Shown here: one piece after another, positions 1-8,718 of the stretch
Numbering within the stretch: position 1 is the stretch's first letter
Layout of the letters: every line of letters begins with the position of its first letter
NCBI GenBank assembly: GCA_009702755.1
Contig: WLHL01000005.1
Coordinates: 1 to 59,375, forward strand
Length of the DNA: 59,375 bases
Direction: 5' to 3'
From: Actinomycetota bacterium
Lineage (GTDB): Bacteria > Actinomycetota > Acidimicrobiia > Acidimicrobiales > Ilumatobacteraceae
Position numbers and translations under genes: made by a program
Notes under the pieces: model-generated
What the model was told of the DNA's origin: nothing
Database searches by the model: none
The model's input: only the letters and a program-made list of their open reading frames with translations

Positions 1-76
1 GCAGTTCGAACCGTGCTTGACTGATGTTGCGGGAACTTCCCGCCATGTCTCGGCGTCATACAGACACCGACCGAGA

Positions 77-97
77 GTGTTCTCAACGGGAGAACAC
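77..97. promoter_or_regulatory. 21-bp palindrome just upstream of the first whiB gene
   Basis: Perfect inverted repeat with 8-bp arms, GTGTTCTC and GAGAACAC, and a 5-base spacer. It ends four bases before the GAGGAG ribosome binding site (101-106) of the WhiB gene that starts at 111. It could be a repressor operator or, if transcribed, an 8-bp hairpin in the 5' leader. A palindrome of the same 8+5+8 geometry but different sequence lies upstream of the second whiB gene. Confidence 0.55.
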
Positions 98-110
98 AGC
101 GAGGAGAGTC

Positions 111-401
111 ATGAAACTCACAGTGACAGTCAATAACGAAACAGAGAAGCCTCTGCCGTTCGACGACTCACCAACAGCGTGGATGGCACAGGGCAATTGT
201 CGCAATTACCCACCAGCCACGTTCTTCCCTTCCGACGGTGTCGGCGTTGATCGCGCTCGCGCAATCTGCAAGGGATGCCCGGTGGGAGACACGTGCTTGG
301 AATATGCGTTAGAACAGCGCATTGAGCACGGTGTTTGGGGCGGATGCTCCGAGCGCGAGCGTCGCCGCATTCTGAAGCGCCGTCGCGGCATTGAAGTTTG
401 A
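111..401 (+). CDS. WhiB-family iron-sulfur transcription factor
   Basis: 96-residue WhiB-like protein. The family binds a [4Fe-4S] cluster through four cysteines and acts as a redox- or NO-sensitive regulator, often bound to the primary sigma factor. Cys30, Cys53, Cys56 and Cys62 give the usual C-x(n)-C-x2-C-x5-C pattern, followed by the GVWGG turn (74-78) and a basic, Arg-rich DNA-contacting tail. The start at 111 is preferred over longer in-frame starts because GAGGAG lies at 101-106 and upstream residues do not match the family. An extra cysteine (Cys79) follows the turn. The gene converges on tatA with a hairpin between. WhiB proteins are essentially confined to Actinobacteria, which supports the lineage assignment. 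The subclass cannot be fixed by eye. Confidence 0.93.
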   Translation: MKLTVTVNNETEKPLPFDDSPTAWMAQGNCRNYPPATFFPSDGVGVDRARAICKGCPVGDTCLEYALEQRIEHGVWGGCSERERRRILKRRRGIEV

Positions 402-402
402 T

Positions 403-425
403 TCGTCGGTCGTCACGACCGACGA
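403..425. terminator. Hairpin between convergent whiB and tatA
   Basis: Perfect 10-bp stem TCGTCGGTCG / CGACCGACGA with a 3-base loop, in the 28-base gap between two converging genes. There is no clear U-tract on either strand, so it is a likely bidirectional terminator or mRNA 3'-end stabiliser, not a textbook intrinsic terminator. Confidence 0.55.
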
Positions 426-429
426 GCGG

Positions 430-591
430 TTACTTCGACTCTGACGAGTCGTTGTCGCTCTTGCCCTCTTCCATGGCCTTCTTCAGCTCACGCTGAGCAG
501 AGCCAAGGTTCTTAGCCAACTTCGGCAACTGGCTGCCTCCGAACAAGACCAAGACAATTGCTGCAACGATAAAAAGTTCGGTGGATCCCAT
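430..591 (-). CDS. tatA: Sec-independent translocase subunit TatA/E
   Basis: 53-residue TatA-type protein of the twin-arginine export pathway, which carries folded proteins across the cytoplasmic membrane. It starts MGSTELFIVA, followed by a short transmembrane helix, the FGG hinge with SQLPKLAKNLG, an amphipathic helix and an acidic tail (NDSSESK). The start at 591 gives the canonical N terminus; an upstream in-frame extension would put polar residues before the helix and is rejected. At 53 residues it is shorter than most TatA proteins but within range. It is divergent from the formimidoyltransferase gene with 53 bases between. No tatB or tatC is in the window. Confidence 0.85.
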   Translation of the reverse strand: MGSTELFIVAAIVLVLFGGSQLPKLAKNLGSAQRELKKAMEEGKSDNDSSESK

Positions 592-644
592 GGGCAAAAC
601 CCTACCAGTAGCAGTGGCACGGACGCCCTCGTCCTTGCTAAGCA

Positions 645-1433
645 ATGAGGGTGTTGGAATGTGTCGTCAATGTGAGCGAAGGTCGCGACACCGCCGTGCT
701 TGCAGCTCTTTCCGACTCCGTCGCCCCGTACCTCCTCGATGTTCATTCAGATGCTGATCACAACCGATCCGTATTCACGCTGATTGGCGAAGAGGCTCCC
801 CGTCTCCTTGCATCTCGGGCACTGCAACTCATGAACATCAACGACCACAGTGGTGTCCATCCTCGCCTCGGCATCGTTGATGTTGTTCCATTTGTCCCTT
901 TGTTTGATGCGCAATGGTCTGATGCAGAGCGCGCACGAAATGACTTTGCACAGTGGGCTGCTGCAGAACTACAAGTGCCGTGTTTTCTCTACGGAGACGA
1001 ACGGACACTGCCTGACATCCGTCGTACGGCTTGGAGTTCGCTCGTGCCAGACGTTGGGCCATCAAAGCCACATCACACGGCAGGGGCAATGTGCGTGGGA
1101 GTTCGACAACCACTCATTGCATACAACGTGTGGCTCGCTGGAGTTGATCTTGCAACGACAAAAGCAATCGCATCTGCCGTGCGCAGCGAGTCGATTCGCA
1201 CATTGGGATTACAAGTCGGCGAATTCACTCAAGTGAGCATCAATTTGGTGATGCCAGAGATTTCGAATCCCGCTGACGCTTTCGATGCAGTGCGACAACA
1301 TACAGAGATTCATCATTGTGAATTGGTGGGGTTGATACCCCGTGACATTCTGCTTTCAATTCCGGCAGGTCGCTGGGAGGAGTTAGACCTCGCGGAAGAC
1401 AGAACGATTGAGTGGCGGTTAGAGAACCGCTAA
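645..1433 (+). CDS. ftcD: Glutamate formimidoyltransferase-like protein
   Basis: 262-residue protein matching the formimidoyltransferase domain of FTCD, which transfers the formimino group of N-formimino-glutamate to tetrahydrofolate, feeding one-carbon metabolism. Diagnostic stretches are ECVVNVSEGRD at the N terminus, SDADHNRSVFTLIG near residues 35-50 and HSGVHPRLGIVDVVPFVPL near 70-90, matching the family's SDPDHNR and HPRMGALDV signatures. It lacks the cyclodeaminase half found in animal enzymes and is shorter than the roughly 300 residues of the two-subdomain transferase, mostly at the C-terminal end. No histidine-utilisation genes adjoin it, so the substrate is inferred from homology only. 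The ATG at 645 has a weak ribosome binding site. It converges on the second whiB gene. Confidence 0.8.
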   Translation: MRVLECVVNVSEGRDTAVLAALSDSVAPYLLDVHSDADHNRSVFTLIGEEAPRLLASRALQLMNINDHSGVHPRLGIVDVVPFVPLFDAQWSDAERARNDFAQWAAAELQVPCFLYGDERTLPDIRRTAWSSLVPDVGPSKPHHTAGAMCVGVRQPLIAYNVWLAGVDLATTKAIASAVRSESIRTLGLQVGEFTQVSINLVMPEISNPADAFDAVRQHTEIHHCELVGLIPRDILLSIPAGRWEELDLAEDRTIEWRLENR

Positions 1434-1449
1434 CGGCAATTAGCCGTTA
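1431..1449. terminator. Hairpin across the stop codons of ftcD and the second whiB
   Basis: Stem TAACGGC / GCCGTTA (7 bp) with loop AATTA. It includes the TAA stop of the plus-strand gene (1431-1433) and the TAA stop of the minus-strand gene (1440-1442). It is a compact shared 3' end for two convergent genes without a U-tract, so terminator activity is inferred from position and symmetry. Confidence 0.45.
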
Positions 1450-1715
1450 ATCACACGACGCGTGTCTTGAGCACGCTGACGACGAAGGCGACGGCGCTCA
1501 CGCTCGGAGAGGCCACCCCAGATACCGAACTTTTCGCCATTCGCTAATGCGTATTCAAGGCACTCACCGCGGACGACACAGCCCTTGCAGACTTCTTTGG
1601 CTTCACGGGTGCTGGCACCGCGCTCGGGGAAGAACAAGTCAGGGTCGACACCAAGGCAGTTGGCGGCGTCTTGCCAGCCACGTTCTTGGCTAAAGGTCTC
1701 AGTGTCTCCGTGCAT
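1440..1715 (-). CDS. WhiB-family iron-sulfur transcription factor (second copy)
   Basis: 91-residue WhiB-like regulator. Cluster ligands are Cys20, Cys43, Cys46 and Cys52, followed by GIWGG (64-68) and a basic tail (SERERRRLRRQR). The start at 1715 is chosen because GGGAGG lies five bases upstream; a longer in-frame start at 1760 lacks this support. The spacing and the DAANC-LGVDPDLFFPE stretch resemble the WhiB2/WhiD-type proteins linked to septation and cell division in other actinobacteria, but that subclass assignment is a judgement by eye. A 21-bp palindrome lies about 80 bases upstream of the start codon. Confidence 0.92.
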   Translation of the reverse strand: MHGDTETFSQERGWQDAANCLGVDPDLFFPERGASTREAKEVCKGCVVRGECLEYALANGEKFGIWGGLSERERRRLRRQRAQDTRRVING

Positions 1716-1772
1716 GTGTGCCTCCCAGCGTGGGGCCGAAGCGACTCCCCAAGGGGACATCGACTTGCGACC

Positions 1773-1813
1773 CTGTAATTACAGCGATGTCATTGTGTCA
1801 AAAACTGACACAA
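1773..1813 (-). promoter_or_regulatory. Candidate control region of the second whiB gene: two palindromes
   Basis: Two perfect inverted repeats lie between the whiB start (1715) and the end of the VWA gene (1837). TTGTGTCA / TGACACAA with a 5-base spacer spans 1793-1813, and the 12-bp palindrome CTGTAATTACAG spans 1773-1784. On the minus strand the first contains TTGACA, a possible -35 element, but no well-spaced -10 hexamer was found. The outer palindrome loosely resembles CRP/FNR-type sites without matching either consensus. Confidence 0.45.
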
Positions 1814-1836
1814 AATGCAATTCCGCAGGGTGAGAA

Positions 1837-3837
1837 TTAGCGAGAACGGGCTGTTCTACGACGATTTTCTAAGAAATCGACCAGAACATAGTCACCAAGA
1901 GTGTCTGCAGAGGTGAAAAAAGCTCTGCCTTTATTGATTTCTGCCATCTGTTCGATGATTTGACGCAGAGATCCACTCGCATCGAGGACAAATGAATTCA
2001 ATGTGATTCCCTCTTTTGTGAGGCGCATCACTTCACGCATTGCCAGCTCCACCGACTCTTGAATGTACGGATACGTGAAGACCGGATAGCCCTCGGGAGT
2101 GATGTGAGAGGTGGGTTCACCATCGGTGATCATGATGATCTGCTTCGTTCCTGCCTTGCCGGCCAGCTGCTTACGAGCCAATGCAAATGCGTGGTGCATG
2201 TTGGTGCCGTACTCACGATCCCAACTCACTTCGGGCAACTGATCTGGACGCAACGGATACGCAATGCTGCTAAATCCGATGATGGATAAGAAGTCACGCG
2301 GAAACTGTGAGCTGATGAGCGAATGCATTGCAATCGCAACCTTCTTTGCAGGCACGAAACGATCTGCCTGCACCATCGAGAACGACAAGTCGAGCAACAG
2401 AACTGTCGATGCTTGTGTGGTGTGTTCGGTGCGCTCAATTTCAAAGTCTTCTGGCGAGAGACGCACGGGAGTGCCGGAACCTTGACGCGAAATTGCGTTG
2501 CGAATAGTGCGCTGCAAGTCGAGGCGGAATGGATCACCAAATTCATACGGCTTCGAGTCGTACGTGCGCTCGTGTCCACTGCCCTCGCGCGGAATGCGAT
2601 GTTGGCCCAACTTGTCTTTCGACAACTTGTTGAACATTTCTCGCAACGCGTTATTGCCAATCGCACGCAAGCCACGTGGGGTGACTTCAAGGCGGCCTTC
2701 TTTGTTGTTGATGAGGCCAGCCTCTTCCAACACCTTGGTCATTTCGGCCAGCTTTTGTAGGGACTTTGCAGCGCTATCGCCCAATAAATCCCGCACTTTG
2801 TCAATATCAACTTCGGACAGCTGCGCTGGGCTTGCGGCCTGGCGCATCATCGCTTCCATGTCGTTTAACTGGCCCATTTCAGCCATTGCCTGCATTGCTT
2901 GCTGCATGTCCATGGGTTGTTCACCACGGAAGTTGTAGCCCTGACCATTGCCTGGCTGAGGGAACATCTGCGACAACTTCTCACCAAGCTGTTGCATCTG
3001 CCAACTGAGGTCCATGTCTTCCATGAGCTGATCAGAGAGCTGCTGCATTTGAGATCGCTGTTCCGGAGTGAGCGAGTTCATGAAATCCTGCATCGCTTGC
3101 ATGCGCTGCGCCATGTTCTCGAGCAACTCATCAAGTGTTTGAGGATTCTCAGGGAAGAAGTCACCGAACTCTTCCATGAACTTTTCAAACTCAGGGTCTT
3201 CACCCTGTTCGCGCTTCTCAATCATCTGATTGAGTGCCGCCATCATGTCCTTCATGCGGGCCATGTCTTCGGGGGTCATGTTCTGCATGCCCTCAGACAT
3301 CTGATCAACAACCTGTTGCATCATCTGCTGGCGCAACTTGTCGAGCATCTCTTCAAAGCGCTCTTTTGCTTCCTGTGATTCAAAGTCGTAACTCTGTAAC
3401 TCACGCACGAGACCAGCGAGATCTTCCGGCATCATGTCGAGACGGAAGTTGCGTTCCATCGCAGCATCACGCGCTGTCTCAGCGCGGCGTTCATCGCCAC
3501 TTGCTTCAGCATCGCGCACAGCATTTTCGACAGCATGGCGTTCTTCATCCACGATGTCTTTCAGAGCATCAGCAATTTCCGAATACACACCGCCAAGGTC
3601 GCCGCTCTCTTCGAGTTCCTTCTTGCGCTGACGGATGCGGTCCATCATTTCGCGAAGACCTTCTATGCGATTCCCGTCTTTGTCGGTCATTCCTTCACGC
3701 ATCAGGCGCCGTAATGCGGCTTGCAGGTCGCCGTGCATCAGCAAATCATCGGTTAATTCATCGAGAATCTCATCAGCATTGACGCTGTACCCCGTTTGCG
3801 TTCCATCCCAGCGGGAATAGGTGAACCGTGCAGACAT
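1837..3837 (-). CDS. VWA-domain protein paired with a MoxR-type AAA ATPase
   Basis: 666-residue cytoplasmic protein with no signal peptide or membrane segment. Residues 1-460 are helical, highly charged and unusually rich in Met and Gln (especially 160-330). The C-terminal von Willebrand A domain carries a full MIDAS: DLSFS (Asp483-Ser487), the Thr of YGTNMH (near 545) and TDGEP (Asp572). Such proteins work with a MoxR ATPase, apparently as a metal-dependent chaperone or assembly pair. The matching ATPase lies at 4433-5860 on the same strand, with an oppositely oriented cyclase gene between. Size and neighbourhood resemble M. tuberculosis Rv0959, beside the Mg-chelatase-like Rv0958. The client is unknown. 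It is not a chlorophyll-pathway chelatase, since no tetrapyrrole genes are nearby. Confidence 0.85.
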   Translation of the reverse strand: MSARFTYSRWDGTQTGYSVNADEILDELTDDLLMHGDLQAALRRLMREGMTDKDGNRIEGLREMMDRIRQRKKELEESGDLGGVYSEIADALKDIVDEERHAVENAVRDAEASGDERRAETARDAAMERNFRLDMMPEDLAGLVRELQSYDFESQEAKERFEEMLDKLRQQMMQQVVDQMSEGMQNMTPEDMARMKDMMAALNQMIEKREQGEDPEFEKFMEEFGDFFPENPQTLDELLENMAQRMQAMQDFMNSLTPEQRSQMQQLSDQLMEDMDLSWQMQQLGEKLSQMFPQPGNGQGYNFRGEQPMDMQQAMQAMAEMGQLNDMEAMMRQAASPAQLSEVDIDKVRDLLGDSAAKSLQKLAEMTKVLEEAGLINNKEGRLEVTPRGLRAIGNNALREMFNKLSKDKLGQHRIPREGSGHERTYDSKPYEFGDPFRLDLQRTIRNAISRQGSGTPVRLSPEDFEIERTEHTTQASTVLLLDLSFSMVQADRFVPAKKVAIAMHSLISSQFPRDFLSIIGFSSIAYPLRPDQLPEVSWDREYGTNMHHAFALARKQLAGKAGTKQIIMITDGEPTSHITPEGYPVFTYPYIQESVELAMREVMRLTKEGITLNSFVLDASGSLRQIIEQMAEINKGRAFFTSADTLGDYVLVDFLENRRRTARSR

Positions 3838-3872
3838 ATCCGCAACCTACTTGTTCTAAGGTGTAGGTCAGC

Positions 3873-4424
3873 ATGCGAGTACCAAGAACATTTGTATTCG
3901 TCGACATCTCTGGTTTCACCAATTTCACGACCGAGAATGGCGACGACGCCGCCGGTCGCCTTTTGGCGTCCTGGCGAGCCGTTACTCGCGACGTTGCCTC
4001 GGAAACAGGTGTCCGCATCGCCAAATGGCTGGGTGACGGTTGCATGATCGTGGCTGTGGACCAGCGAGATGCCGTCACGTTCTCCTTGGAGCTCCAGAAG
4101 CGCTCTGCGACGGCCTGTGCGCCCCTCAGCATCCGCATCGGTATGGCTTCGGGCCTTGCCCTTCTCTTTGAAGGTGACGACTACATCGGAACCGCCGTAA
4201 ACATGGCTGCGCGCCTCTGTGACGCCGCTGAGCCGTACGAGGTCATCATTCCGACCGAACAGGTCGAAAACCTGCCTGAGGGCGTTATCACGACCCCTCA
4301 CGTGGCTCTCACACTGCGTGGCCTGAACGAGGCCATCCCTGTGGTGACACTCACGGGCGAAGCCTCAAATGCTGCGCGCAACGACACGGGCGAGTTGTGG
4401 ACTCGCTCCCCGTTCGTCGTTTAG
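3873..4424 (+). CDS. Class III adenylate cyclase, catalytic domain only
   Basis: 183-residue soluble nucleotide cyclase consisting of one catalytic domain. The two metal-binding aspartates are in FVDISGFT (Asp11) and KWLGDG (Asp55). The transition-state Asn and Arg are in VNMAAR (Asn110, Arg114). Lys51 and Asp103 occupy the positions that select adenine, so ATP rather than GTP is the predicted substrate. Class III cyclases act as dimers, and since all catalytic residues are on this chain a homodimer is expected. No sensory or HAMP domain is attached. The gene is inserted between the VWA and MoxR genes in the opposite orientation, with 35 bases to the VWA start and 8 to the MoxR stop, so it shares a divergent promoter region with the VWA gene. 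Confidence 0.85.
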   Translation: MRVPRTFVFVDISGFTNFTTENGDDAAGRLLASWRAVTRDVASETGVRIAKWLGDGCMIVAVDQRDAVTFSLELQKRSATACAPLSIRIGMASGLALLFEGDDYIGTAVNMAARLCDAAEPYEVIIPTEQVENLPEGVITTPHVALTLRGLNEAIPVVTLTGEASNAARNDTGELWTRSPFVV

Positions 4425-4432
4425 TTATTCAA

Positions 4433-5860
4433 CTACTTCGAGCGTGAACGGTACGTGGCTTTGCCGCCCGATGCGTCTTTGTTGAGACGACGAGTGAGGT
4501 GCAGACCTTCAAGGATGAACTCCACTGCACTAGCAACAACTGCAGGTGTCTGATCGCCACCGGTGATGGTGTTGATCGGGCCAGTGAGCGATGGAATATC
4601 GCTGACGAGCTTCACGAGTTCTGTTGACGGAACGTCTTCACCAACATGAGCAATCGCACCTGTCTCAAACGCTGTGACAACCTCGGTCATTGTGATGCCA
4701 GCTGTTGCTTCGCGATACACCTGGAACACTGCATCAGAGATGAGACGCTCGAGAATCATTGATTCACGACCTTCTTCAAGGCTTTCGATTTCTACTTTGC
4801 CGCCAGTGGACGCTGCGAGTGCACCAAGGTCGCTCACGCGTGGCGCAACGTTGCGCTCCCCTGCACGCAATGCGCGACGCACTGCATTTGCACTGAGGAT
4901 TTCAATGTTGCTGACCGACAAGCGCACGCTGACACCGCTGCGCTGATTCACCATCGCACTCTCGCGTGCTTGATGTGAGAACGTCGCAATGATGCGCTCC
5001 ATGAACGCAGGCATTGTGACTTGCACATCGCCAATGGATGCAGGGCGAGCTTCCTGGCGCATGATCGCAATTTCAGTATCGATTTCCAACGGATAGTGCG
5101 TGCGAATCTGGCTACCAAAGCGATCCTTTAGTGGCGTAATGATGCGGCCACGGTTGGTGTAATCCTCTGGGTTTGCAGAGGCAACGAGCAATACGTCAAT
5201 CGGAAGATTGATCTTGTACCCACGAATCTGCACATCACGTTCTTCAAGAATGTTGAGCAAGCCCACTTGGATGCGCTCAGACAAGTCAGGCAATTCGTTA
5301 ATCGCAAAGATGCCGCGGTTCGTGCGTGGAACAAGGCCGTAATGCAAGGTGAGTTCGTCACTGAGGTAACGACCTTCGGCCACCTTGATGGGGTCGACTT
5401 CACCAATGAGGTCAGAGATTGATGTGTCAGGTGTTGCCAACTTCTCACCTGAACGTTCGCTGCGATGCACCCACGTAATCGGTGTGTTGTCGCCTTCGGC
5501 TTCCACAAGATTCTTTGCATGACGAGACACCGGGTTGTACGGGTCATCGTTGATCTCGCTGCCCGTCACAATCGGCATCCATTCATCAAGAAGATCAGTG
5601 AGTGAACGAATCATGCGTGTCTTTGCTTGACCGCGTTCGCCGAGGAACACCACGTCGTGGCCGGCGAGAAGAGCGTTTTCGAGCTGCGGCATGACGGTGT
5701 CTTCATAGCCCATCACACCTTCAAAGAGTGGCTTGCCTTCAGAAATGTTGCGCACGGCATTGGTGCGCAACTCTTCTTTCACCGGCACCGACTTCCAGCC
5801 AGAGGCACGAAGCGCTCCGAGAGTGGTGGGCAGGGACGCTGGCACTTCAGGCTTTGTCAT
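4433..5860 (-). CDS. MoxR-type / Mg-chelatase-like AAA+ ATPase
   Basis: 475-residue AAA+ ATPase. It shows a Walker A motif GERGQAKT (74-81), a Walker B segment GIFAINELPDL with Asn-Glu in place of the usual Asp-Glu (Asn188, Glu189), and a sensor-1 region VASANPEDYTNRGR near 227-239 followed by a conserved PLKDRF. This is the MoxR/ChlI branch often annotated as magnesium chelatase in actinobacteria. It probably remodels or loads a client together with the VWA protein at 1837-3837. The pair resembles M. tuberculosis Rv0958/Rv0959, which lie close to purH and sucCD there; purH and sucCD are also in this window, about 14-18 kb away. The client is unknown. Confidence 0.85.
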   Translation of the reverse strand: MTKPEVPASLPTTLGALRASGWKSVPVKEELRTNAVRNISEGKPLFEGVMGYEDTVMPQLENALLAGHDVVFLGERGQAKTRMIRSLTDLLDEWMPIVTGSEINDDPYNPVSRHAKNLVEAEGDNTPITWVHRSERSGEKLATPDTSISDLIGEVDPIKVAEGRYLSDELTLHYGLVPRTNRGIFAINELPDLSERIQVGLLNILEERDVQIRGYKINLPIDVLLVASANPEDYTNRGRIITPLKDRFGSQIRTHYPLEIDTEIAIMRQEARPASIGDVQVTMPAFMERIIATFSHQARESAMVNQRSGVSVRLSVSNIEILSANAVRRALRAGERNVAPRVSDLGALAASTGGKVEIESLEEGRESMILERLISDAVFQVYREATAGITMTEVVTAFETGAIAHVGEDVPSTELVKLVSDIPSLTGPINTITGGDQTPAVVASAVEFILEGLHLTRRLNKDASGGKATYRSRSK

Positions 5861-5919
5861 AGTGCGACAGTACCGCCCGCATCCTCAAGACCACCTAGCG
5901 AAACCTCAAAAGCAATCGT

Positions 5920-5958
5920 GAAAAACGAAAGGGCCGAGGCAAATGCCCCGGCCCTTTC
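5920..5958 (-). terminator. Intrinsic terminator of sdhCAB
   Basis: On the minus strand a strong hairpin, GAAAGGGCCG / CGGCCCTTTC plus an inner GGC/GCC separated by one mismatch, is followed by GTTTTTC. It lies 17 bases beyond the sdhB stop codon and has the stem and U-tract expected of Rho-independent termination. It also separates the sdh operon from the MoxR gene downstream. Confidence 0.85.
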
Positions 5959-5974
5959 ATACTTCGTGGTGCAA

Positions 5975-6751
5975 TTACTTGCGAGCGAGGTCCTTGCGGT
6001 TCGAGAACTTTGCCTTGCGGTAGTCCTTGTGCATGAGTGCAATGACGTCGATGCTGATTTCTTTCGGGCACGCAGCTTCACATTCACCGTGGTTGGTGCA
6101 TGAGCCGAAGTAGTCGTCCATTGTCTCCACCATTGTCTCCACGCGGCTGAAGCGCTCTGCTTGGCCCTGTGGCAAACGATTGAGGTGAGCAACCTTTGCT
6201 GCGGTGAACAAGTTCGCTGCGCCATTAGGGCACGCAGCAACACATGCGCCGCAACCGATGCACTCCGCCGAGTCCATCGCTGCATCAGCGACAGTCTTCG
6301 CAATCGGAATCAGGTTCGCATCTGGTGCACCACCAGTTTCGGCAGTGATGTAACCACCAGACTCGATAATGCGGTCGAACGCTGAACGATCAACCATGAG
6401 GTCCTTGATGAGCGGGAATGCAGATGCACGCCATGGCTCAATCGTGATGACTGCGTTGTCCTGGAACTGACGCATGTGCAACTGACACGTTGCCGTGCCG
6501 CGCTGTGGGCCATGTGCCTGACCGTCGATCATCAGCGAGCAGGTTCCGCAAATTCCTTCACGGCAGTCATGGTCGAAGACGACAGCTTCTTTGCCAGCGT
6601 GCACCAAGTTGTCGTTCAAGATGTCGAGCATCTCAAGGAACGATGCCTCATCGGTAATCTCATCGATGACGTGTGTCTCGAAGTTGCCCTTTGCCTGTGG
6701 GCCGTCTTGGCGCCAGATCTTGAGCGTGATGTTCTTAAGGTTGTGACTCAC
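5975..6751 (-). CDS. sdhB: Succinate dehydrogenase / fumarate reductase iron-sulfur subunit
   Basis: 258-residue electron-transfer subunit that passes electrons from the flavoprotein to quinone via three clusters. The [2Fe-2S] ligands are Cys63, Cys68, Cys71 and Cys89 (CREGICGTC, then C). The [4Fe-4S] ligands are in [11 protein letters not shown] (164-174). The [3Fe-4S] ligands are in [11 protein letters not shown] (218-228). It starts with GTG at 6751, overlapping the sdhA stop by four bases (GTGA), so the two are translationally coupled. The sequence is closest in style to the B-type complexes that use a single multi-heme cytochrome b subunit. An intrinsic terminator follows. Confidence 0.95.
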   Translation of the reverse strand: MSHNLKNITLKIWRQDGPQAKGNFETHVIDEITDEASFLEMLDILNDNLVHAGKEAVVFDHDCREGICGTCSLMIDGQAHGPQRGTATCQLHMRQFQDNAVITIEPWRASAFPLIKDLMVDRSAFDRIIESGGYITAETGGAPDANLIPIAKTVADAAMDSAECIGCGACVAACPNGAANLFTAAKVAHLNRLPQGQAERFSRVETMVETMDDYFGSCTNHGECEAACPKEISIDVIALMHKDYRKAKFSNRKDLARK

Positions 6752-8700
6752 TTGTAGCTCCTGGTTGCGAGGTGAACTTCTTCAAATTCAAGTTTTTCAA
6801 CGTTGAGGTTTGGCTTCATCGGATCGCCACCCCACTGATATGCCGAAACGTGGCAGTAGTTCTCGTCGTCACGAAGTGCTTCGCCTTCTTCGGTCTGGTA
6901 TTCCGAGCGGAAGTGTCCGCCACAGCTTTCTTCACGGTCAAGTGCGTCGCGGCACATGAGCATTCCGAGTTGGAAGAAGTCATCAACGCGACCAGCCTTC
7001 TCGAGCGTCTGGTTCATGCTTTCGCCGTTACCCGTGACGCACAGGTCAGTCTTGAATTCTTCATACAACGCTGGGAGATCAGAGAGTGCCTTGGTGAGGC
7101 CTTCTTTGGTGCGCTCCATGCCGCAGTAATCCCAAATGATCTTGCCGAGTTCACGGTGGAAGTGGTCAGGAGACTTTGTTCCACCAGTCGACAAGTAGCC
7201 GTTGAAGCGCAAACGAGCGGCTTCTTCAGCAGCCTTGAACTCTGGGTGATCAGTACCAGGGATGGACTTGTTCAGCATCGGAGCCAAGTAGTTACCGATT
7301 GTGTACGGCAACACGAAGTATCCGTCTGACAAACCTTGCATGAGCGCAGAAGCACCCAAGCGGTTCGCACCGTGGTCGGAGAAGTTCGCTTCACCTGCGG
7401 CGTACAAACCAGGGATGTTTGTCATGAGTTCGTAGTCCACCCAGAGACCGCCCATTGTGTAATGGCTTGCTGGGTAGATGCGCATGGGTTGTTCGTATGG
7501 GTTCTCGCCGGCGATGCGCTCGTACATCTCAAAGAGGTTTCCGTAACGCTCTTCCACAACATCGCGACCAAGACGGTTGATGGCATCTGCAAAGTCGAGG
7601 TACACACCATTCTTCTTCGGACCAACGCCCTGACCCTTGTCGACGAGACGCTTTGCAGCACGAGACGAAATGTCACGAGGTGCAAGGTTGCCGAACGATG
7701 GGTACAAACGCTCGAGGTAGTAGTCACGCTCGTTCTCTGGCACTTCGTGCGCAGGGCGTGTCTCGTTGGGGTTTGTTGGAACCCAGACACGACCGTCGTT
7801 ACGAAGTGATTCAGACATGAGCGTGAGCTTTGACTGACTGTCATCGCTCTGCGGAATACATGTGGGGTGAATCTGTGTGTAGCAAGGGTTGGCGAACAAT
7901 GCACCCTTGCGATGTGCACGCCATGCAGCAGTGACGTTACATGCCATTGCGTTTGTCGACAAGAAGAATGCGTTTCCGTATCCGCCTGTTGCAAGCACAA
8001 CTGCGTGTGCAGCGTGTGACTGCAGTTCACCGGTTACCAGGTCGCGTACAACGATGCCTGATGCATGGCCGTCAATGACAACGATGTCGATCAACTCAGT
8101 GCGGTTGAACAAACGAATGCCACCGAGTCCGACTTGACGTGAGAACTGCTGGTACGCACCGAGCAACAGCTGCTGACCTGTTTGGCCACGTGCGTAGAAC
8201 GTACGGCTGACTTGAGCACCACCGAAGGAACGGTTGTCCAAAAGACCACCGTATTCACGGGCGAATGGAACACCCTGGGCCACCATCTGGTCGATGATGT
8301 CAACACTGTTCTCGGCAAGACGGTGCACGTTTGCTTCGCGTGCGCGGAAGTCGCCGCCCTTGACGGTGTCGTAGAACAAACGATGGATGCTGTCACCATC
8401 ACCCTTGTAGTTCTTCGCACCGTTGATGCCGCCCTGTGCAGCAATCGAGTGCGCGCGACGTGCAGAGTCATGGAAGGTGAATGCATCGACTTGATAGCCA
8501 AGTTCCGCCATTGTTGCTGCAGCAGATGCTCCAGCAAGTCCGGTTCCGACAACGATGACTTTGAACTTGCGTTTGTTGTTGGGGTTCACCAACTTCATGT
8601 TCTCTTTGTACGAAGTCCACTTCTCAGCCATTGGACCGGCGGGAATCTTGCTATCAAGTTGAACTGTGTTCTGCGTAAGCAGTTGATCTGTGAGGCTCAT
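6748..8700 (-). CDS. sdhA: Succinate dehydrogenase / fumarate reductase flavoprotein subunit
   Basis: 650-residue catalytic subunit that oxidises succinate to fumarate in the TCA cycle. It has a dinucleotide-binding fold GTGLAGASA (52-60) and the covalent FAD attachment site in [11 protein letters not shown], where His84 is the flavin-linked histidine. Substrate-site stretches such as [17 protein letters not shown] and the C-terminal [13 protein letters not shown] region are intact. At about 650 residues it is longer than E. coli SdhA (588) and typical of the B-type subfamily. It lies 18 bases after sdhC and overlaps sdhB by four bases. Confidence 0.95.
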   Translation of the reverse strand: MSLTDQLLTQNTVQLDSKIPAGPMAEKWTSYKENMKLVNPNNKRKFKVIVVGTGLAGASAAATMAELGYQVDAFTFHDSARRAHSIAAQGGINGAKNYKGDGDSIHRLFYDTVKGGDFRAREANVHRLAENSVDIIDQMVAQGVPFAREYGGLLDNRSFGGAQVSRTFYARGQTGQQLLLGAYQQFSRQVGLGGIRLFNRTELIDIVVIDGHASGIVVRDLVTGELQSHAAHAVVLATGGYGNAFFLSTNAMACNVTAAWRAHRKGALFANPCYTQIHPTCIPQSDDSQSKLTLMSESLRNDGRVWVPTNPNETRPAHEVPENERDYYLERLYPSFGNLAPRDISSRAAKRLVDKGQGVGPKKNGVYLDFADAINRLGRDVVEERYGNLFEMYERIAGENPYEQPMRIYPASHYTMGGLWVDYELMTNIPGLYAAGEANFSDHGANRLGASALMQGLSDGYFVLPYTIGNYLAPMLNKSIPGTDHPEFKAAEEAARLRFNGYLSTGGTKSPDHFHRELGKIIWDYCGMERTKEGLTKALSDLPALYEEFKTDLCVTGNGESMNQTLEKAGRVDDFFQLGMLMCRDALDREESCGGHFRSEYQTEEGEALRDDENYCHVSAYQWGGDPMKPNLNVEKLEFEEVHLATRSYK

Positions 8701-8718
8701 GAGTATTGCTTTCTACGA

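Noticed and set aside
1-20. TTCGAAC at the window edge resembling a tRNA T-loop
   Set aside because: The flanking bases cannot form the 5-bp T-stem and no acceptor or CCA end follows.
17-60. TTGACT as a -35 box for the first whiB gene
   Set aside because: No -10-like hexamer is found 16-18 bases downstream.
4433-5860. Magnesium chelatase for chlorophyll or cobalt chelatase for B12
   Set aside because: Only the MoxR-like ATPase and VWA partner are present, with no large chelatase subunit or tetrapyrrole genes; the Walker B is altered.
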